DNA of 19,291 nucleotides, taken from NCBI GenBank assembly GCA_016291475.1, contig JAEEXJ010000065.1, positions 1 to 19,291 on the forward strand. Direction: 5' to 3'. This document shows, piece by piece, positions 15,595 through 19,291 of this stretch. The translations under genes and the position numbers were made by a program. Numbering within the stretch: the first letter of the stretch is position 1; each line of letters opens with the position of its first letter. Below the pieces are notes generated by a model that saw only the letters and a program-made list of their open reading frames with translations, was not told the DNA's origin and searched no databases. This DNA is from Lachnospiraceae bacterium (GTDB lineage: Bacteria; Bacillota_A; Clostridia; Lachnospirales; Lachnospiraceae).

Positions 15595-16437
15595 TCAGCC
15601 TCTGTGTGTTCCGAGATATGCTTCGATAACCTGGGGATTTCCCTGGATCTGTGAAGGAGTTCCCTTTGCGATTATCCTTCCGAAGTTCAGAACAACAATA
15701 CTCTCGCAAATACCCATGACCAGGTTCATATCATGCTCAATGAGAAGGACCGCAATCTGGAACTCATCTCTGATCTTGCGGATATTGTTCATGAGTTCTT
15801 CGGTCTCCGAGGGGTTCATTCCCGCAGCCGGCTCGTCAAGGAGAAGAAGCTTGGGACCGGTAGCAAGTGCTCTTACGATCTCAAGTCTGCGCTGTGCTCC
15901 GTAAGGAAGTGAATCCGCGGTAACATTTGCAAGATCTGCCATACCGAAGATATCGAGAAGTTCGAGAGCCTTTTCGTGTGCTTTCTTTTCTTCCTTCCAA
16001 TAATTGGGAAGTCTGAAAACTCCGGCCAAGGTATGGTATCCGATATGATTGTGAAGACCGATCTTAACGTTTTCTTCTACGGTCAATTTATCGAACAGTC
16101 TGATATTCTGGAAAGTTCTTGCGATACCCATCTGATTTACCTGAGAAGGTGTCATATTGTGAGTATCTTTTCCGCCCAGAAGAATGGTTCCTCTTGTGGG
16201 CTCGTAAACCTTGGTAAGAAGGTTGAATATTGTTGTCTTGCCGGCACCGTTGGGACCGATGAGTCCGCATATCTCGGTTGCGCCGATTCCTATGTTAAAT
16301 TCATCAACGGCTACGAGACCTCCGAAATCAATTCCCAGATGAGCTGCCTCAAGAACAAGGGGCTTTCCGAGATCTTTTTCGGGAACGAAGTTGGGGCTGG
16401 GCACATTAACAAGCTTTACTTCGGGAGACTTACTCAT
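15595..16437 (-). CDS. livG: Branched-chain amino acid ABC transporter ATPase LivG
   Basis: This 280-residue ATPase pairs with LivF. Walker A GPNGAGKT is at 61-68, the Q-loop at ARTFQNIRLF (106-115), signature LPYGAQRR at 177-184 (the LivG variant of LSGGQ), Walker B LLLLDEP at 197-203 and switch histidine 235 in IEHDMNLV. The end IEAYLGTHRG is the family tail. About 25 extra residues precede the usual start of LivG; they begin MSKSPEVKLVNVPSPNF. The start is nonetheless well supported by AAAGGAGGC nine bases before the ATG, and it overlaps the livM stop by one base (TAATG). The N-terminal extension is the only unusual point. Confidence 0.95.
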   Translation of the reverse strand: MSKSPEVKLVNVPSPNFVPEKDLGKPLVLEAAHLGIDFGGLVAVDEFNIGIGATEICGLIGPNGAGKTTIFNLLTKVYEPTRGTILLGGKDTHNMTPSQVNQMGIARTFQNIRLFDKLTVEENVKIGLHNHIGYHTLAGVFRLPNYWKEEKKAHEKALELLDIFGMADLANVTADSLPYGAQRRLEIVRALATGPKLLLLDEPAAGMNPSETEELMNNIRKIRDEFQIAVLLIEHDMNLVMGICESIVVLNFGRIIAKGTPSQIQGNPQVIEAYLGTHRG

Positions 16438-17498
16438 TATTTTCTGCCTCCTTTCGAAATTTTCATTCTGAGTTTCTTGAAGAACGTATCGATCTTTCCT
16501 TTAAGCTTCTCATTATTGGTAACCAGCATAACCATAATAAGGACGATCGCATATACAAGCATTCTGTAATCGCTGAACTTTCTGAGAAGTTCGGGAAGAA
16601 CTACCAGAACGCCTGCTGCCAGAAGCGATCCTGTCATGTTTCCGATACCGCCCAATACAACGAATACCAGAACAAGGATCGATGTGTTGAAATCGAATTT
16701 CTTGGGAACAAGTGTCGAGTAGTTAAGAGCATATACCGCACCTGCGGCACCTGCCATTGCCGCCGAAACAGTGAAGGCAAGCATCTTGTACTTCATGGGA
16801 GAAAGTCCCATGCTCTCGGCCGCGATCCTGTTGTCCCTGATTGCCATGATCGCACGTCCCGTTCTGGAGTTGACCAGATTCTGGATGATTATGAGAATGA
16901 TGAGCAGCAGTATGATTGCCGCAACAAATGTTGAGATCTTTCTTATCCCAACCGCACCCATGGGGCCGTTGATAACAATCTTGCCCTCAGCACTCATTGC
17001 AAGAGCTGCAGGATTGTTAAATGCAAAATGCACACCCTTTTCATCTATTCCTACATAGAGACAATTGAGAATGTTCTTGATGATCTCGCCGAATGCAAGT
17101 GTAACGATCGCAAGGTAGTCACCGTTTAATCTGAGAACGGGAATACCGATAAGGAAGCCTGCTATTCCGGCTATGAGAGCACCGACGATTATACTTACTA
17201 TAAGTGCGGAAAGGTCGGAAGAACCGGCCATCGAACTGCTTACGATAACCGCAGTGAAAGCACCTACCGACATAAATCCCGCGTGTCCGAGTGAAAGTTC
17301 CCCGGAGATTCCTACGACCAGGTTAAGGGAGACTGCCATCATCATGTAACATGCTATGGGAATAAGCTGACCCTTAAGCGCACTGGTTATATTTCCGGTT
17401 GATACCAAGGATTGAAAGATCACGAAAAATGCGATCACAATCCCATAATTGAGAAATGCTTTTTTTGAAGCCGCGGAGGCTTTTGAAAATTTCTTCAT
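16437..17498 (-). CDS. livM: Branched-chain amino acid ABC transporter permease LivM
   Basis: This 353-residue integral membrane protein forms half of the Liv translocation pore. Residues 18-31, 45-63 and many later stretches are hydrophobic. The family signature GISGELSLGHAGFMSVGAF is at 63-81, with LTLAFGEIIKN near 130-140 and GLSPMKYKMLAFTVSAAMAG in the last third. The final charged tail holds the livG ribosome binding site. AAGGAGGC stands upstream of the ATG, in the gap of 13 bases after livH. Substrates of the family include leucine, isoleucine, valine and sometimes other amino acids or amides; the sequence does not decide. Confidence 0.95.
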   Translation of the reverse strand: MKKFSKASAASKKAFLNYGIVIAFFVIFQSLVSTGNITSALKGQLIPIACYMMMAVSLNLVVGISGELSLGHAGFMSVGAFTAVIVSSSMAGSSDLSALIVSIIVGALIAGIAGFLIGIPVLRLNGDYLAIVTLAFGEIIKNILNCLYVGIDEKGVHFAFNNPAALAMSAEGKIVINGPMGAVGIRKISTFVAAIILLLIILIIIQNLVNSRTGRAIMAIRDNRIAAESMGLSPMKYKMLAFTVSAAMAGAAGAVYALNYSTLVPKKFDFNTSILVLVFVVLGGIGNMTGSLLAAGVLVVLPELLRKFSDYRMLVYAIVLIMVMLVTNNEKLKGKIDTFFKKLRMKISKGGRK

Positions 17499-17511
17499 CC
17501 TGTCTGCCTCC

Positions 17512-18390
17512 TTATACTTTCTCGTGAATCTGCTTACCGAGCAGTCCGGTGGGTCTGAATATCAGTACCACTATAAGCACTCCGAAAACTATCGCATCGG
17601 CGAGCTCTGATGAAATATACGCTCTGGCAAGGATCTCAATAACACCGAGAAGGATTCCTCCGATCATCGCTCCGGGAATTGATCCGATTCCTCCGAATAC
17701 CGCGGCGGTGAATGCCTTGATTCCGGGAAGAGATCCCGTGGTAGGCATCAGGGTAGGATATGCCGAGCAGAGGAGAACTCCTGCGACTGCGGCAAGTCCG
17801 GAACCGATAGCGAAAGTAAGTGAAATGGTAAAATTAACATTAATGCCCATGAGAGTTGCGGCACCCTTGTCTTCCGACACGGCCCTCATCGCCTTACCCA
17901 CCTTGGTACGTGTGGTGAAAAGAGTGAGAATGACCATTATCACGATATTTGCAAAGATGGCTACGAGAGCAACGGGAGAAATCTTGGCACCCAGAAACTC
18001 TATAGCCTCTGCATTTTTGAACATATCGGGAAATGCCTTGGGGTTTGCTCCCCAAAGAAGAAGTGCAGAATTCTGGAGAAAATAAGACATTCCGATAGCG
18101 GTTATGAGAACCGCAAGGGAAGTGGCAGAACGTAACGGCTTATATGCCAGACGCTCTATTGTGATACCAAGTATCGTACATACGATTATTGCAAGGAGAA
18201 GCGCAACAGGCGCCGAAAGACCTACCTTGTCCGATGTCAAGGCAAAAAAGGCAACATATCCTCCGATCATAATGACATCACCGTGTGCAAAGTTAAGCAT
18301 CTTGGCGATACCGTATACCATGGTGTATCCAAGCGCGATTATCGCATATATACTTCCTAAGCTGATGCCGTTGATCAAATGTACAAGCAT
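17512..18390 (-). CDS. livH: Branched-chain amino acid ABC transporter permease LivH
   Basis: This 292-residue permease is the other half of the pore. It begins MLVHLINGISLGSIYAIIALGY and continues with YGIAKMLNFAHGDVIMIGGY, the family signature at about 26-45. Other recognisable blocks are LIERLAYKPLR-like sequence (ERLAYKPLRSA), RAVSEDKGAATLMGINV and TAAVFGGIGSIPGAMIGG near the end. Length is normal. AAGGAG lies eight bases before the ATG, directly after a strong hairpin that separates the gene from livK. Confidence 0.95.
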   Translation of the reverse strand: MLVHLINGISLGSIYAIIALGYTMVYGIAKMLNFAHGDVIMIGGYVAFFALTSDKVGLSAPVALLLAIIVCTILGITIERLAYKPLRSATSLAVLITAIGMSYFLQNSALLLWGANPKAFPDMFKNAEAIEFLGAKISPVALVAIFANIVIMVILTLFTTRTKVGKAMRAVSEDKGAATLMGINVNFTISLTFAIGSGLAAVAGVLLCSAYPTLMPTTGSLPGIKAFTAAVFGGIGSIPGAMIGGILLGVIEILARAYISSELADAIVFGVLIVVLIFRPTGLLGKQIHEKV

Positions 18391-18410
18391 GATGCGTACT
18401 CCTTAAAATA

Positions 18411-18438
18411 CATCGGGCGCTTTTGACGGCGCCCGGTG
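18411..18438 (-). terminator. Hairpin between livK and livH, probable partial terminator
   Basis: CATCGGGCGC (18411-18420) and GCGCCCGGTG (18429-18438) form a 10-bp stem with one G-U pair and an 8-base loop. On the minus strand it is followed by UAUUUUAAGGAG, so a short U run leads straight into the livH ribosome binding site. Such sites commonly lower permease expression relative to the binding protein. Confidence 0.65.
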
Positions 18439-18463
18439 CGGGTTTATTTTTCAAAACGGTCTC

Positions 18464-18512
18464 CAAGTCAACATATCTCGCTCGTGCAAGCACGGCTCGT
18501 CTGTTTGACTTG
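18464..18512 (-). repeat. Nested inverted repeat after livK
   Basis: CAAGTCAA (18464-18471) and TTGACTTG (18505-18512) are perfect 8-bp arms. Inside is a second small hairpin CGTGC-AA-GCACG (18483-18494). No T run follows, so it looks more like an RNA-stabilising structure at the 3' end of livK than a terminator. Confidence 0.5.
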
Positions 18513-18526
18513 ATCCCCTTGTTTTA

Positions 18527-19291
18527 TCACATACCTACATATACACCGTCTTTGATGACAACTGCCTTGGGCTCTTTGTTAACCTGGCCGTTAGCATCCC
18601 AGACCATTCCGAGACCGGTAACACCGTCAGCGGAGAACTCGGGATCGGTAAATACGGAGATAAGGATCTCGCAAAGCTCATCTGCGCCCATTCCGGTAAC
18701 ATCAAGTCTGCCGTTCTTTGCTGCATAGAACTCAAGAGCTGCCTTAATTGCATATGCACAGTCATATCCGTCAGCTGCGAACTGAGAAGGAACCTCGCCG
18801 AACTTCTCGGTGAACTTCTCTACGAAATTCTTGGTAAGATCGTCGGTAGCATCAGCTGAGAAAGGAGTGAGGAGCATAACGCCCTCTGCAAGAGAGGTGT
18901 CAAATCCTTCAATGGTAAGGATTCCGTCCATTCCGTCTACACCGAAGAACTTGGGAGCATAGCCGATGGAATCAGCCTGCTTAAGGATAAGTGAAGCGGG
19001 AGTGTAGTAAATGGGAAGGAATACAAGCTCAGCGCCGTTTGACTGAGCATCACCTACCTGAACTGAGAAATCGGTGGTGTCATCGGTGAAAGTGGTCTCA
19101 GAAACGATCTCAAGTCCGAGCTCTTCAGCCTTAGCCTTGAAGGTCTGATAGATTCCGGTTGAATAAGCATCAGCATTGTTGTAGATAACTGCAACCTTGG
19201 TAGCAAGCTGGTTATCGAAAATGTACTGAGCGGATGCGGAACCCTGGTTAGGATCTGCGAAGCAAAGCTGGAATACATTGTCCTTGCCCTC
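18527..19291 (-). CDS. livK: Branched-chain amino acid ABC transporter substrate-binding protein LivK, 5' end outside the window
   Basis: The last 254 residues of a periplasmic-binding-protein type I (Leu/Ile/Val-binding) protein are visible; the frame is open from the window edge to the TGA at 18527-18529. The family normally has about 370-400 residues, so the signal peptide, lipobox and first lobe are missing here. Visible blocks are NVFQLCFADPNQGSASAQYI near the edge, KVAVIYNNADAYSTG, TTFTDDTTDFSVQV, PKFFGVDGMDG and QFAADGYDCAYAIKAAL. It would capture the amino acid outside the membrane and deliver it to LivHM. Codon choice is more uniform than in neighbouring genes, as expected of a highly expressed protein. 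It is the first gene of the liv operon as far as seen. Confidence 0.92.
   Translation of the reverse strand, partial: EGKDNVFQLCFADPNQGSASAQYIFDNQLATKVAVIYNNADAYSTGIYQTFKAKAEELGLEIVSETTFTDDTTDFSVQVGDAQSNGAELVFLPIYYTPASLILKQADSIGYAPKFFGVDGMDGILTIEGFDTSLAEGVMLLTPFSADATDDLTKNFVEKFTEKFGEVPSQFAADGYDCAYAIKAALEFYAAKNGRLDVTGMGADELCEILISVFTDPEFSADGVTGLGMVWDANGQVNKEPKAVVIKDGVYVGM

Noticed and set aside
18429..18452. Plus-strand terminator reading of the livK-livH hairpin (T run at 18442-18451)
   Set aside because: There is no plus-strand gene in this region, so the T run on that side has nothing to terminate.
18461..18515. Folded stretch considered as a tRNA or small RNA gene
   Set aside because: No cloverleaf, no T-loop consensus and no promoter; the simpler reading is a 3' structure of livK.
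1..19291. Search by eye for CRISPR arrays, insertion sequences, integrases and phage genes
   Set aside because: No regularly spaced repeats, transposase or integrase motifs were seen; the only repeats are the LicD paralogues and the lysozyme modules.

Overview
The window looks like a chromosomal piece of a Gram-positive anaerobe of the class Clostridia, most likely a Lachnospiraceae relative (Butyrivibrio/Roseburia-like). This is inferred from moderate GC content, strong AGGAGG-type ribosome binding sites, a secreted GH25 lysozyme with cell-wall-binding repeats, a membrane-receptor GGDEF protein, LicD proteins, an SPL-type radical SAM enzyme and a canonical liv operon. No rRNA, tRNA, CRISPR array, insertion sequence or phage gene is visible. 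The two window ends cut through genes: a sugar permease on the left and LivK on the right.

Left block (1-8528, all minus strand, read right to left). Nine genes lie head to tail with gaps of 13 nt or less, or overlaps: a 77-aa unknown protein, an SPL-family radical SAM enzyme, two LicD-family paralogues, TldD, TldE/PmbA, a UgpC/MalK-type ABC ATPase, an FRG-domain protein and a CUT1-type sugar permease (cut by the edge). Four junctions share stop and start bases or nearly so (TAATG twice, ATGA, TAGAAGTG). They are probably one transcript from a promoter just right of 8528. The unusual content (DNA-repair-like radical SAM, phosphotransferases, peptide-maturing protease pair, transporter parts, FRG protein) is the best candidate here for an undescribed functional set.

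Divergent plus-strand pair (8633-11559). A membrane-anchored spermidine-synthase-like protein is followed 17 nt later by a PlsC-like acyltransferase carrying a C-terminal zinc ribbon. The 104-bp divergent region holds promoter elements in both directions and a 6-bp inverted repeat lying between them. The pair ends in a bidirectional terminator that overlaps the end of the convergent GGDEF gene.

Middle minus-strand pair (11574-14763). A secreted GH25 muramidase with C-terminal repeats is followed after 1 nt by a membrane diguanylate-cyclase-like receptor without its own visible ribosome binding site. A promoter with a perfect TTGACA box overlaps the livF stop codon, and the livF terminator sits in the leader of the lysozyme gene.

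Right block (14844-19291, minus). This is a livK-livH-livM-livG-livF operon for branched-chain or related amino acids. Two inverted repeats between livK and livH probably set the higher level of the binding protein relative to the membrane parts.
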